DNA from: Vibrio barjaei
GTDB taxonomy: Bacteria; Pseudomonadota; Gammaproteobacteria; Enterobacterales; Vibrionaceae
NCBI RefSeq assembly: GCF_001639065.2
Contig: NZ_LQXO02000013.1
Coordinates: forward strand, 1-64,000
DNA length: 64,000 nt
Direction: 5' to 3'
The translations under genes were made by a program, and so were the position numbers. The stretch's first letter is position 1. Every line of letters starts with the position of its first letter. Shown piece after piece: positions 36,650 to 44,555 of the stretch. A model generated the notes under the pieces. The model did no database searches and was not told the origin of the DNA. It saw nothing but the letters and a program-made list of their open reading frames with translations.

Positions 36650-37033
36650 TTAGTGTTTAATCCAACCTTGTGCTTCTTGATTGTTAGTAAAGTACTTCAC
36701 CTCTGAACTGGTTGCGAATGACGCCAATGTAGCCGCTATTTCAAGCCATTTTTGATCGCCAAATAATGCGATTTTGTTTATGTCGTTACGGTGCTTAATA
36801 CTCAGCTTAATATCTTCCACAAATGCTTCATATTCCCAACCAGAGAAAGCAGTAGCATCAACAAGAAGGTTAATCTTCTTGTCCTCATTTTCCTTAATAC
36901 TAGTTTCAATCAAATTGGCTACTTGAGTAACCACTTCCTTTGTTAATTTTCCAGTTGGCTTCAGCTTTAACATCAAAGAATCATGGTTTGCTTCTACATT
37001 GATGGTTACATTTGCTGGTTTCTGATTACACAT
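36650..37033 (-). CDS. SpoIIAA-like (STAS-fold) protein
   Basis: 127 residues. It matches the SpoIIAA-like family in pattern: LMLKLKPTGKLTKEV at the start, KINLLVDATAFSGWEYEAFVED in the middle, KIALFGDQKWLEIAATLAS, then KYFTNNQEAQGWI at the end. Family members bind hydrophobic ligands or sit at membranes in other bacteria; role unknown. It faces regulator copy B and is divergent from sigma copy B. ATG preceded by AGAGAAAG. Confidence 0.8.
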   Translation of the reverse strand: MCNQKPANVTINVEANHDSLMLKLKPTGKLTKEVVTQVANLIETSIKENEDKKINLLVDATAFSGWEYEAFVEDIKLSIKHRNDINKIALFGDQKWLEIAATLASFATSSEVKYFTNNQEAQGWIKH

Positions 37034-37395
37034 TATGACTTTCTCTATAATAGTTAGTTTGATTTGCGTAAGTAACTTATCTAAATATGAAACATATAAA
37101 GGTGTTGCGTTGATAACCTACTTACAGAGCGAGGAAGATATTACTTTTTGGGAAATTGCTATACATAATATGACAATAAAGAAACGATAACTGTTTGTGA
37201 ATTTTAATTAATCACCAGTAATTTTTATTGCAAAGTCAAGTTTGAAAATATACAAAACACTATCATAAGTCATTGTTTTTAATGTGTTATATTTACTTTA
37301 TCTCAAGATTATGAACTCATTATTATATTGATTTATCACATCAATAGTATTCGCGCCGATTTAAGTCTACATAAAAACTACTATATATCGGAGAA
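37034..37395. promoter_or_regulatory. AT-rich divergent promoter region of STAS gene and sigma copy B
   Basis: 362 bases, very AT-rich, without ORFs. I see no clear promoter consensus and no strong dyad. CGGAG lies 6 bases before the sigma ATG. Confidence 0.4.
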
Positions 37396-38256
37396 ATGAT
37401 GTCTCATTCAAATGCTGCTATTTCGTTCAACAATAGCCAAAACCTTTCTTACTATATGCAATATGTCAATTCGCACTCAATATTAAAAGAGTGTGAAGAG
37501 CGACAATTAGCTAACGACCTATACTACAACAATAATGAAGATGTAATATCAAAATTAGTATTGCCTCATCTGCGATACGTTGTTTACATCGCCAAGGGGT
37601 TCGCCGGGTATGGTCTACCGTTAGTCGATATGATTCAGTCTGGTAATATCGGTTTGCTTAAGGCAGTTAAGAAATTTAACCCAGAACTGGGCTTCAGGTT
37701 GGTATCCTTTGCTGTTCATTGGATAAAATCAGAAATTACCGACTTTATTATAAAAAACTGGAGCATTGTAAAAATCGCCACAACGAAGTCACAGCGAAAA
37801 CTATTTTTTAATCTGAAAAAATACAAGCAATCTCAAGAGTGGATGAGTGAGAGTGAGGCTGAAAATTTAGCCAGTAAGTTGAAAGTCAGCAAGAAAGATG
37901 TGCTGTCTATGGATGGGCGACTATCTGCAAGAGATTCCTATATTGACCCGAAAATAGGTGAAGATGAAGACCAAGTCATATCGACTGGTGAAGTGTTTGC
38001 CGAGCCACAACTCGATGTGGCGATTGAATATGAAACTCAAGATTGGGATAGGCACATTAACGATGAATTGAATGCAGGTTTGGCTAAATTAGATGCTCGA
38101 AGCCGAGATATTATCGTAAGTCGTTGGCTGTTATCAGAAAAAGTAACATTGAACGAACTTGCTGAGAGGCATAGGGTTTCAGCAGAGAGAGTCAGGCAAA
38201 TTGAATTGATGACACTTGAGAGGCTTAAAGATTTGTTGACGCACATTCAGCCATAG
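37396..38256 (+). CDS. RpoH-family sigma factor, copy B
   Basis: 286 residues. Region 2 (LPHLRYVVYIAKGFAGYGLP, MIQSGNIGLLKAVKKFNPEL, RLVSFAVHWIKSEITDFI), the RpoH box SQRKLFFNLKK, and region 4 helix-turn-helix ELAERHRVSAERVRQIELMTLERLK are all present. It is clearly paralogous to copy A (19419-20291) and differs from it mainly in the acidic linker (about 185-215). Having two accessory RpoH-like factors 17 kb apart is unusual. A strong terminator follows. It probably directs transcription of genes in the block (inference). Confidence 0.86.
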   Translation: MMSHSNAAISFNNSQNLSYYMQYVNSHSILKECEERQLANDLYYNNNEDVISKLVLPHLRYVVYIAKGFAGYGLPLVDMIQSGNIGLLKAVKKFNPELGFRLVSFAVHWIKSEITDFIIKNWSIVKIATTKSQRKLFFNLKKYKQSQEWMSESEAENLASKLKVSKKDVLSMDGRLSARDSYIDPKIGEDEDQVISTGEVFAEPQLDVAIEYETQDWDRHINDELNAGLAKLDARSRDIIVSRWLLSEKVTLNELAERHRVSAERVRQIELMTLERLKDLLTHIQP

Positions 38257-38268
38257 AGTCCACAATAA

Positions 38269-38299
38269 CCGACCGCGATTACCAGCGGTCGGTTTTTTT
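38269..38299 (+). terminator. Terminator of sigma copy B
   Basis: A perfect 8-bp GC-rich stem CCGACCGC / GCGGTCGG with an 8-base loop, then seven T. Confidence 0.85.
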
Positions 38300-38327
38300 A
38301 TGATTAGATGTTCACAGCGGGTATAAA

Positions 38328-38355
38328 AAAACCAAAGCGAACTGGCTTTGGTTTT
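38328..38355 (-). terminator. Terminator of the 38375-38851 gene
   Basis: An 11-bp stem AAAACCAAAGC / GCTTTGGTTTT with a 6-base loop. On the minus strand it is followed by T-runs from the upstream A tract. Confidence 0.75.
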
Positions 38356-38374
38356 CTCTGGTAGTGTTGAGTGA

Positions 38375-38851
38375 TTAGAAGTGGAATTCAACTAAAAGGT
38401 TTACGCTATCTTTGACAATCGCAGTGTCATACTTAGTGTACTCCAAAGCAACTCGAGCTGGGCCTAAAGAAACGCCTGCACCAATACCACCGAATACGTC
38501 TGTAGATGTATTGATGCTGTTAGAGAATCTACCCATACCAAGACGACCATACACATCGAAAATTGCAATTGGTAACGTGACCTTACCACTTGCTAGCCAT
38601 GCATTTGAGTAGATAGACGAGTTGTCAATTGGGGAGTTCGTATCAACAAAATCCGCGTATGCTAATTCGGCAGAGAAGAGTTTTGCAAAATTGTAGCCGC
38701 CGTAAATAGTGTAGCCATTATTAGAACCAGATACGTTAATGTCATCGTAACTAGAGTATAAGTAACCAGCACCAATATAAGGTTCTGCAGAAGAAACCGA
38801 TGCTAGTGGTAATAATAGCAAAGGCAAAGTACGTAGAAATGTCTTGTTCAT
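38375..38851 (-). CDS. Small outer-membrane barrel (OmpA/OmpX-like)
   Basis: 158 residues with a signal peptide (…LLLLPLASVSSA-EP). An 8-strand barrel follows with typical alternating strands (YIGAGYLYSSYDD, GYTIYGGYNFAKLFSAELAY, GRLGMGRFSNS, GIGAGVSLGPARVALEYTKY) and C-terminal Phe (LLVEFHF). The pattern is that of porin-like/OmpA N-terminal-domain proteins. No peptidoglycan-binding domain. Function unknown; may change surface permeability or adhesion under stress. Confidence 0.8.
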   Translation of the reverse strand: MNKTFLRTLPLLLLPLASVSSAEPYIGAGYLYSSYDDINVSGSNNGYTIYGGYNFAKLFSAELAYADFVDTNSPIDNSSIYSNAWLASGKVTLPIAIFDVYGRLGMGRFSNSINTSTDVFGGIGAGVSLGPARVALEYTKYDTAIVKDSVNLLVEFHF

Positions 38852-38895
38852 TATTAAGTTCTCTATTTGTTAATGTTTAAATTTAGCGACTAGAA

Positions 38896-39294
38896 TTAGA
38901 AGCTATAAGTAACGCCTAATGCAGCGCCAATATCCAAATCTAAGCCATGATTCATATTTAATTCGGGATGGATCTGTGCATAAAGTTTCCAATCTTTTGC
39001 AAAGTTTAAATTCATGCCAATAGGAATACGAACGCCAAAATCATTATTCCAGTCGTAGTACGCACCGCCAGCCACATACCAACTCAAAGGAGCTTCTGCA
39101 GCTAGGTTTCCCTTTAAAAATGAATAATCTAGAGCTAATCCATCATCGCCTGCGATGAACTTTATTTGCTGATTAAAGTCAACGACTACGCTTAGACCTT
39201 GGTCAAATGCCATACCGATCCCCACTTTTTTTCCAGTATTGGCATAGCTCATCATTGGTGTAAGAAGAAGTAATGTTAATGCTGTCTTTTTCAC
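38896..39294 (-). CDS. Small outer-membrane barrel-like protein
   Basis: 132 residues with a signal peptide (…LLLLTPMMSYA-NT). Beta strands ending in Phe: KVGIGMAFDQGLSVVVDFNQ, PLSWYVAGGAYYDWNNDFGV, RIPIGMNLNFAKDWKLYAQI, and the end ALGVTYSF. Its size fits an 8-strand barrel or a half barrel. It lies 44 bases upstream of the other small barrel on the same strand, likely the same operon. No named family recognised. Confidence 0.7.
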   Translation of the reverse strand: MKKTALTLLLLTPMMSYANTGKKVGIGMAFDQGLSVVVDFNQQIKFIAGDDGLALDYSFLKGNLAAEAPLSWYVAGGAYYDWNNDFGVRIPIGMNLNFAKDWKLYAQIHPELNMNHGLDLDIGAALGVTYSF

Positions 39295-39490
39295 TTTTAA
39301 TACCTAAATCAATTATCGACAATTCATAGGTAGGGTCACCCAATATTGGAATTCAAGAAAAATAAGAAATATTTTCATATTTTATTTTCATTATCTTTAA
39401 GGACGGTTGGATATGGTTTTTAAATCAGAGAGTTATAGAAAGAAAAAACCGCTATTTTTGTTAGTGGTTTTATTGAGGAATAACTCGCAT

Positions 39491-39520
39491 AAAAAAGCCC
39501 CTTACAAAAGTAAGGGGCTT
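39491..39520 (-). terminator. Terminator of the gadB-antiporter unit
   Basis: A perfect 11-bp stem AAGCCCCTTAC / GTAAGGGGCTT with an AAAA loop; T-run on the minus strand. Confidence 0.85.
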
Positions 39521-39562
39521 AATTGATTATCGAGGGTGGTAATTGTTCATGACTGCTACCTA

Positions 39563-41452
39563 TTAGTAGAATAACACCATAAACATACCCATTAAGGTCA
39601 ATAGGGTATTGGATACCGCATAAGGTACAGTGTAACCAAGCATAGGGATGTTGCTTTTCGCTTTCTCACCTACCATAGCGACTGAAGCAGTACTCGTACG
39701 TGCGCCACCACAAACACCTAGGTTTATAGCTGGGTGGAATTTAAAGATATACTTACCAATAAGTGGAGCTAATAGCATTGGAATAGCCGTTGCTGCCGCA
39801 CCGATTAAGAACAGTTCTGGACCTACGTTTTCAAGACCAGCCACAAAGCCAGGACCTGCAGAAATACCTACGATAGCAATAAAGACGTTAAGACCGACGG
39901 AGTTCATAAACCACTGTGTTGGCTCTGGGAGTCGAGCAAATGTTGGGTGAATTGAGCGTAACCAACCTAATACCAAACCACCGATTAGAACACCACCAGA
40001 TACAGAAAGAGTAACGGGTGCGCCATCGATATTAACAGCTAGTGCGCCTAGTAAACCGAATACTACGATAAAGAGACCAACCCAAACCATATCCGTTTCA
40101 GTTGTCGTTCTATCGACATGGCCTACTTCTTTTTCCAGACGAGATGTATGCGTTTTAGTACCAGTAATACTTAGTACGTCACCACGATGAATTTCAGTTT
40201 GTGCTAGTAGGGGTACTTCTTGACTTGCTGCACCACGACTGATTTTGTTTAGGAACACGCCACGAGTGTAATCTTCATCTGCTAGTGAGACCAATGTGCG
40301 GTTTGCGAACTTTTTGTTGGTAACAACTAGGTCTACGGTTTCTAATGGCAGGTTATCAAGCTCCTCGTCCGCTACTTCGGTTAAGTACTGTTGAGCGTGC
40401 ACGAGTGCGTCGGTATGACCTGTTAATGCAATAATGTCTTTTGCCGCTAGCGCCATAGTTGGCTCGACATCCACTACTTCACCATTGCGTTTCAACTTCT
40501 CAATGAATAGCCGTTCTGCGTGGTGTTGAGATTCGAATTCAGCCACTGTCATACCGTTGATATCGTCAGAGATCTCATAAGTACGAGATTCAGAGCGATG
40601 CCAAACACGTGAAATACCATCTTCTGGTGTACCAGCAGACATCTCTTTTTCGTAGTCTTTACAAGCTTCTTCAAGGTTTACGCCGATGAGAGTAGGGCCA
40701 ACATAAGCTAGGATCATACCAGTACCAATAGTACCGAACAGATAACAGATAGCGTAAGCCACCGGAATTTGGTCAAGTAGCTCCTTAGTATTACTCACAC
40801 CTGATGAGTTGATTGCGTCGGTTGCGAGGCCGATAGAAGCTGAGATGGTTTGTGCTCCAGCCCACAGACCAGCAGCAAGGCCAACATCATAGCCGGCAAT
40901 CTTTGCGCCAGCATAAGTGACTGCGAAACATAAAACGGAAATGACGACTGCGAATATCGCTTGTGGCGCACCGTTTTTGGCAACACCTCGAACAAATTGT
41001 GGACCAACACCATAACCTACAGCGAATAGGAACATCGTGAAGAACATTGACTTAACTTGTGAAGAGATCGAGATATCAAGCTGACCGATGATAACACCCG
41101 CGATTAGCGTGCCTGTTACCGCCCCCAAGCTGAAGTGACCGAATTTGATCGCCCCTAACCAGTAACCCAAGCCAAGAGTTATAAATATGGCGAGTGCTTG
41201 GTGTTCACGGAACACTTTTACCACCCACATAGGCTCTGCTTTTGCTGGAGCTTTGATGCTTGTAGTTGAATGTTGAACAGCAGCATGGTCTGTAGTTTGT
41301 TCTTGAGCTTGAACATTATTGAACATGTCAAAGCCAGATACGCCGCTATTTGTATCTGTAGTGATATTTCCTGCCAGCATAAATACTGCCAACATACTTA
41401 GAAAAATATGCTTAATATATTTAGAAGGAGATAGCCTCATTAGAGTTGCCAT
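39563..41452 (-). CDS. AspT-type (AAEx family) amino acid antiporter beside gadB
   Basis: 629 residues. Two membrane halves (about 85-260 and 455-629) flank a cytoplasmic region with two TrkA_C-like segments (MALAAKDIIALTGHTDALVH, IHRGDVLSITGTK). Family signatures: GLGYWLGAIKFGHFSLGAVTG, FLFAVGYGVGPQF, LAAGLWAGAQTISASIG, and the near-repeat NLGVCGGARTSTASVAMVG. Tetragenococcus AspT swaps aspartate for alanine. This copy lies directly downstream of gadB, so it may swap glutamate for GABA, or serve both decarboxylases. Oddity: the N-terminus has about 75 extra residues, with a signal-peptide-like helix (about 12-28) and a linker before the usual start. Confidence 0.87.
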   Translation of the reverse strand: MATLMRLSPSKYIKHIFLSMLAVFMLAGNITTDTNSGVSGFDMFNNVQAQEQTTDHAAVQHSTTSIKAPAKAEPMWVVKVFREHQALAIFITLGLGYWLGAIKFGHFSLGAVTGTLIAGVIIGQLDISISSQVKSMFFTMFLFAVGYGVGPQFVRGVAKNGAPQAIFAVVISVLCFAVTYAGAKIAGYDVGLAAGLWAGAQTISASIGLATDAINSSGVSNTKELLDQIPVAYAICYLFGTIGTGMILAYVGPTLIGVNLEEACKDYEKEMSAGTPEDGISRVWHRSESRTYEISDDINGMTVAEFESQHHAERLFIEKLKRNGEVVDVEPTMALAAKDIIALTGHTDALVHAQQYLTEVADEELDNLPLETVDLVVTNKKFANRTLVSLADEDYTRGVFLNKISRGAASQEVPLLAQTEIHRGDVLSITGTKTHTSRLEKEVGHVDRTTTETDMVWVGLFIVVFGLLGALAVNIDGAPVTLSVSGGVLIGGLVLGWLRSIHPTFARLPEPTQWFMNSVGLNVFIAIVGISAGPGFVAGLENVGPELFLIGAAATAIPMLLAPLIGKYIFKFHPAINLGVCGGARTSTASVAMVGEKAKSNIPMLGYTVPYAVSNTLLTLMGMFMVLFY

Positions 41453-41558
41453 TTTAACCTCTGATTACTTAGATTCCTAAATGCAAACCAAAGAACTCCA
41501 GAGCCCGGAACAAGAACCAGACTGCTTTGGTACGCAATAATTATTGTGATTAGAGTGC

Positions 41559-41583
41559 GAGGGACTAGGGCTACTAGCCCCTC
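41559..41583. repeat. Stem-loop between gadB and the antiporter gene
   Basis: GAGGGACTAG and CTAGCCCCTC form a 10-bp stem with one mismatch and a GGCTA loop. There is no T-run, so it may stabilise or attenuate the transcript between the two genes and set unequal expression. Confidence 0.6.
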
Positions 41584-41597
41584 TTTGCTTGAGATGA

Positions 41598-42983
41598 TTA
41601 ACCGTGGTTAAACGTGCTTGAGCTTTCTTCGTCAACAGAGTTAACGATTGGGAATTTCTCAAATTTCTCGATTGTGCGTTTTAGATCTTGAACGAGTAGA
41701 TCAACCATGTCGTGACTCACACCGTGACGAACTAGGATGCGCATAATGACCAAATCTTCGCGGTTTGAAGGCATGGAATATGCGGCAATTTGCCAACCAC
41801 GAGCGCGGATAGCGTCACTTAGGTCAAACAAGTTAAAGCCTGCATCTACGTCCGCTTTTAAGCTAAAGCTCATAGCTGGAATACCACCGCGGCCATCGTA
41901 AATGATGTCGAATAAGCCCATTTTGCTTACTTCATCAGCTAGGTATTGAGCTGAGTTGTAGCAAGCGTCGTGGATACGCTTATAACCTTCTTTACCCAAA
42001 CGTAAGAAGTTGTAGTACTGAGCAACGATCTGACCGCCAGGGCGAGAGAAGTTCAGTGCGAATGTTGGCATGTCACCACCAAGGTAGTTAACACGGAAGA
42101 TCAGATCTTCAGGAAGATCGCTTGCTTCGCGGAAGACAACCCAGCCCACACCAAGAGGTGCAAGACCATATTTGTGGCCAGATGCGTTGATTGACTTAAC
42201 ACGAGGAATACGGAAATCCCACTCTAGTTCAGGGTCGCAGAACGGTGCGATGAATGCGCCACTTGCGCCATCAACGTGCATTGGTACATCAAGGCCAGTT
42301 TCTTCTTGCAGTTTGTCTAGTGCATCAGCAATCGCTTTTACAGGTTCATACTGACAAGTGAACGTTACGCCAAGAGTAGGAACAACACCGATAGTGTTTT
42401 CGTCAACACGGGCTAGAACTTCTTCTGGAGTCATTAGTAGACGGTCGCCTTCCATAGGAATTTCGCGTAGTTCGATATCCCAGTACTTAGCGAATTTGTG
42501 CCAGCATACTTGTACTGGACCGCAAATTAGGTTTGGTTTGTCAGTTGGCTTACCTTCCTTGCGACGCTTCTCGCGCCAGCGCCATTTCATTGCCATACCG
42601 CCAAGCATGGCCGCTTCACTTGAACCTGTTGTTGAACAGCCCATCGTGTTTTCAGGATCTGGAGAGTTCCAAAGATCAGCAAGCATATGAACGCAACGGT
42701 TCTCGATTTCTGCTGTTTGTGGGTACTCATCTTTGTCGATCATGTTTTTGTCGATGCACTCGTCCATGATTTTGTGGATGTTACCGTCTACCCAAGTTTG
42801 GCAAAAAGTTGCTAGGTTTTGACGAGAGTTACCATCAAGAATAAGCTCATCAGATACTAGCTGGTATGCAGCATCAGGATTTGATTCGTCATTAGGGAAA
42901 GTATATTTATCGATGGTTTTGTCTAATAGTTTGTTTGCAAAAACATCATCGATAGCTGCATTATTCTTTTCTTCAAAAGGCAT
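41598..42983 (-). CDS. gadB: Glutamate decarboxylase (PLP)
   Basis: 461 residues, near E. coli GadB (466). PLP motif [18 protein letters not shown] (Lys271), HVDGASGAF (Asp238 region), [20 protein letters not shown]. The penultimate residue is His460 (…STFNHG), as in E. coli, where the penultimate His465 plugs the active site at neutral pH, so pH gating may be kept. It converts glutamate to GABA, consuming one proton. Good GGAG ribosome binding site. It leads a two-gene unit with an AspT-type antiporter, not the usual GadC. Confidence 0.95.
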   Translation of the reverse strand: MPFEEKNNAAIDDVFANKLLDKTIDKYTFPNDESNPDAAYQLVSDELILDGNSRQNLATFCQTWVDGNIHKIMDECIDKNMIDKDEYPQTAEIENRCVHMLADLWNSPDPENTMGCSTTGSSEAAMLGGMAMKWRWREKRRKEGKPTDKPNLICGPVQVCWHKFAKYWDIELREIPMEGDRLLMTPEEVLARVDENTIGVVPTLGVTFTCQYEPVKAIADALDKLQEETGLDVPMHVDGASGAFIAPFCDPELEWDFRIPRVKSINASGHKYGLAPLGVGWVVFREASDLPEDLIFRVNYLGGDMPTFALNFSRPGGQIVAQYYNFLRLGKEGYKRIHDACYNSAQYLADEVSKMGLFDIIYDGRGGIPAMSFSLKADVDAGFNLFDLSDAIRARGWQIAAYSMPSNREDLVIMRILVRHGVSHDMVDLLVQDLKRTIEKFEKFPIVNSVDEESSSTFNHG

Positions 42984-43502
42984 TATATAGCTCCAGATTT
43001 ATTTAATTGGATAGAACAGTAATATCACTGCGTTTGGTTTTTGAAAAAGCTGTCTCGCTTAAGTCGAATTGAATTATTACCAATTAAATGAATAAAACCA
43101 TCAATAGAAAATAAAAAGACAATAATCATCGTGTTATAAATAAATTGTTGCACAAAATATCCTTTTTATTTGTCTCTTACTAGAGCCGCTGTGTGAAGTC
43201 CAATCATTGATTTACGGCTAATACTAGTTAATTTTGATACGGTCCGCATGGTCTGAAATGGTTGGTTTTTTGGGCTTAATCTTATGAAAATCAATGGTTT
43301 GAGATTTATATGTAGATTGTTTTTATGTGAATTTTATTGGCTGTGGATTAATTTATCTTCAGTGGATATTAAAATGAACACCAAGTTGATTAATGAAAGT
43401 GCTTATAGATTTAATCTTAGCTATTACCGCTGCTTTCATTGTTTATCTATATCAGAAAGTAAAATTATTTAGGTTAATTCTAAAAACTATAATGGTGTAA
43501 AA
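42984..43502. promoter_or_regulatory. Divergent regulatory region of gadB and the Aae-type efflux operon
   Basis: 519 bases without a supported gene. A 62-codon ORF at 43284-43472 has no ribosome binding site and no protein-like pattern. The region should carry the gadB promoter (acid-inducible, if CadC copies act here) and that of the efflux operon. I found no convincing copy of the 33-base regulator element. Confidence 0.4.
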
Positions 43503-43703
43503 ATGAATGATCATATTATATTTGACTACTTCTACATACCCGGTTTTATGGTGTTGGTAGCAGCGGCAATTGCAATACTAATTGTAGTCAAATACACACT
43601 AGGTGGACTATTGAGAAAAGGAAAGATCATGAATCCTTCATTAACAGAACTTTGTTTAGTAATTATTGTTACTGGACAATTACTACTAATAAAGGTGAGC
43701 TAA
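43503..43703 (+). CDS. AaeX/DUF1656-like small inner-membrane protein
   Basis: 66 residues: a short N-terminus (MNDHIIFDYFYIPGF), a first membrane helix (MVLVAAAIAILIVVKYTLGG) and a second (LCLVIIVTGQLLLI). The size and the FYIPG-type start match DUF1656/AaeX proteins, which precede an HlyD-type adaptor and a FUSC pump. The stop TAA is directly followed by the ATG of the adaptor gene, which supports one operon. Its role in the pump is unknown in general. Confidence 0.8.
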   Translation: MNDHIIFDYFYIPGFMVLVAAAIAILIVVKYTLGGLLRKGKIMNPSLTELCLVIIVTGQLLLIKVS

Positions 43704-44555
43704 ATGAAGTTATTTCGTGTTCTATTACCGACTGCATTAGTGATCGCTGCGGGGGCGACTTGTTATACGTCTTGGGTCGCCTACACCCAATCTCTTTGGA
43801 CTCGCGATGCTAAAGTTCACGTTGAAATTGCAGAAGTAGCGCCAAAAGTTTCGGGAGAGATAGTTACCGTAGCTGTACATGACAACCAGTTTGTTAATGC
43901 TGGTGATTTACTCTTTGCTATTGATGATGCGGATTACAAAAACAGTGTTTCCCAAGCTAAGTATGCAATGTTGAAGGCGGAGGCCGAGCTAGAGCAATCG
44001 AAGAACTCTTACCGTCGTGATTCAAGATTGTTGAGTAAAAAACTAGTCTCTGAAGAGCAAGTGATCTCGGAGAAGCTCGCCGTAGCAGCTAATAAAGCCG
44101 CTTTAGAGCAAGCAAAAAGTAGCTTGGCTAAAGCAGAATTAGATTTAGGTCGTACTAAAGTGGTCGCACCGCAAGATGGTTATGTAACGAATCTTAACCA
44201 ACGCCAAGGGAACTACATCAATAAAGGTGAAACCTTTGTTGCATTAGTCGAGAGTGACACCTATTACATTTTGGCCTATTTCACCGAGACAAAAGTAAAA
44301 GGCTTGGTTGAAGGGGCGAAAGCTAACATTCGTCCATTTTCATCCGATAAAACATTTGTCGGCAAAATTGAAGGTATTGGTCGTGCGATTATTGATCAGA
44401 GTGCCGATAATTCCGGACTAATATCAAACGTTAACCCAACAGTGCCTTGGGTCCGTCTCGCGCAACGCGTACCGGTGCGTATTAGCATCCCTAAAGAAGT
44501 CCTTGAAAGTGAGAGACTGATTGCTGGCACAACGGTTTCAGTGGATATTCAGTGA
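43704..44555 (+). CDS. HlyD/AaeA-type efflux adaptor
   Basis: 283 residues. One N-terminal anchor helix (VLLPTALVIAAGATCYTSW) is followed by YTQSLWTRDAKVHVEIAEVAP, a lipoyl half (VHDNQFVNAGDLLFAIDDAD), a coiled-coil hairpin (about 85-150), VVAPQDGYVTNLNQRQGNYI, and a short beta domain ending VSVDIQ. It matches AaeA/EmrA-like adaptors of p-hydroxybenzoate or fusaric acid pumps. Its TGA overlaps the ATG of the pump gene. Confidence 0.88.
   Translation: MKLFRVLLPTALVIAAGATCYTSWVAYTQSLWTRDAKVHVEIAEVAPKVSGEIVTVAVHDNQFVNAGDLLFAIDDADYKNSVSQAKYAMLKAEAELEQSKNSYRRDSRLLSKKLVSEEQVISEKLAVAANKAALEQAKSSLAKAELDLGRTKVVAPQDGYVTNLNQRQGNYINKGETFVALVESDTYYILAYFTETKVKGLVEGAKANIRPFSSDKTFVGKIEGIGRAIIDQSADNSGLISNVNPTVPWVRLAQRVPVRISIPKEVLESERLIAGTTVSVDIQ

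Noticed and set aside
43284..43472. 62-codon ORF in the gadB-aae gap
   Set aside because: No ribosome binding site, AT-driven composition, no recognisable pattern.
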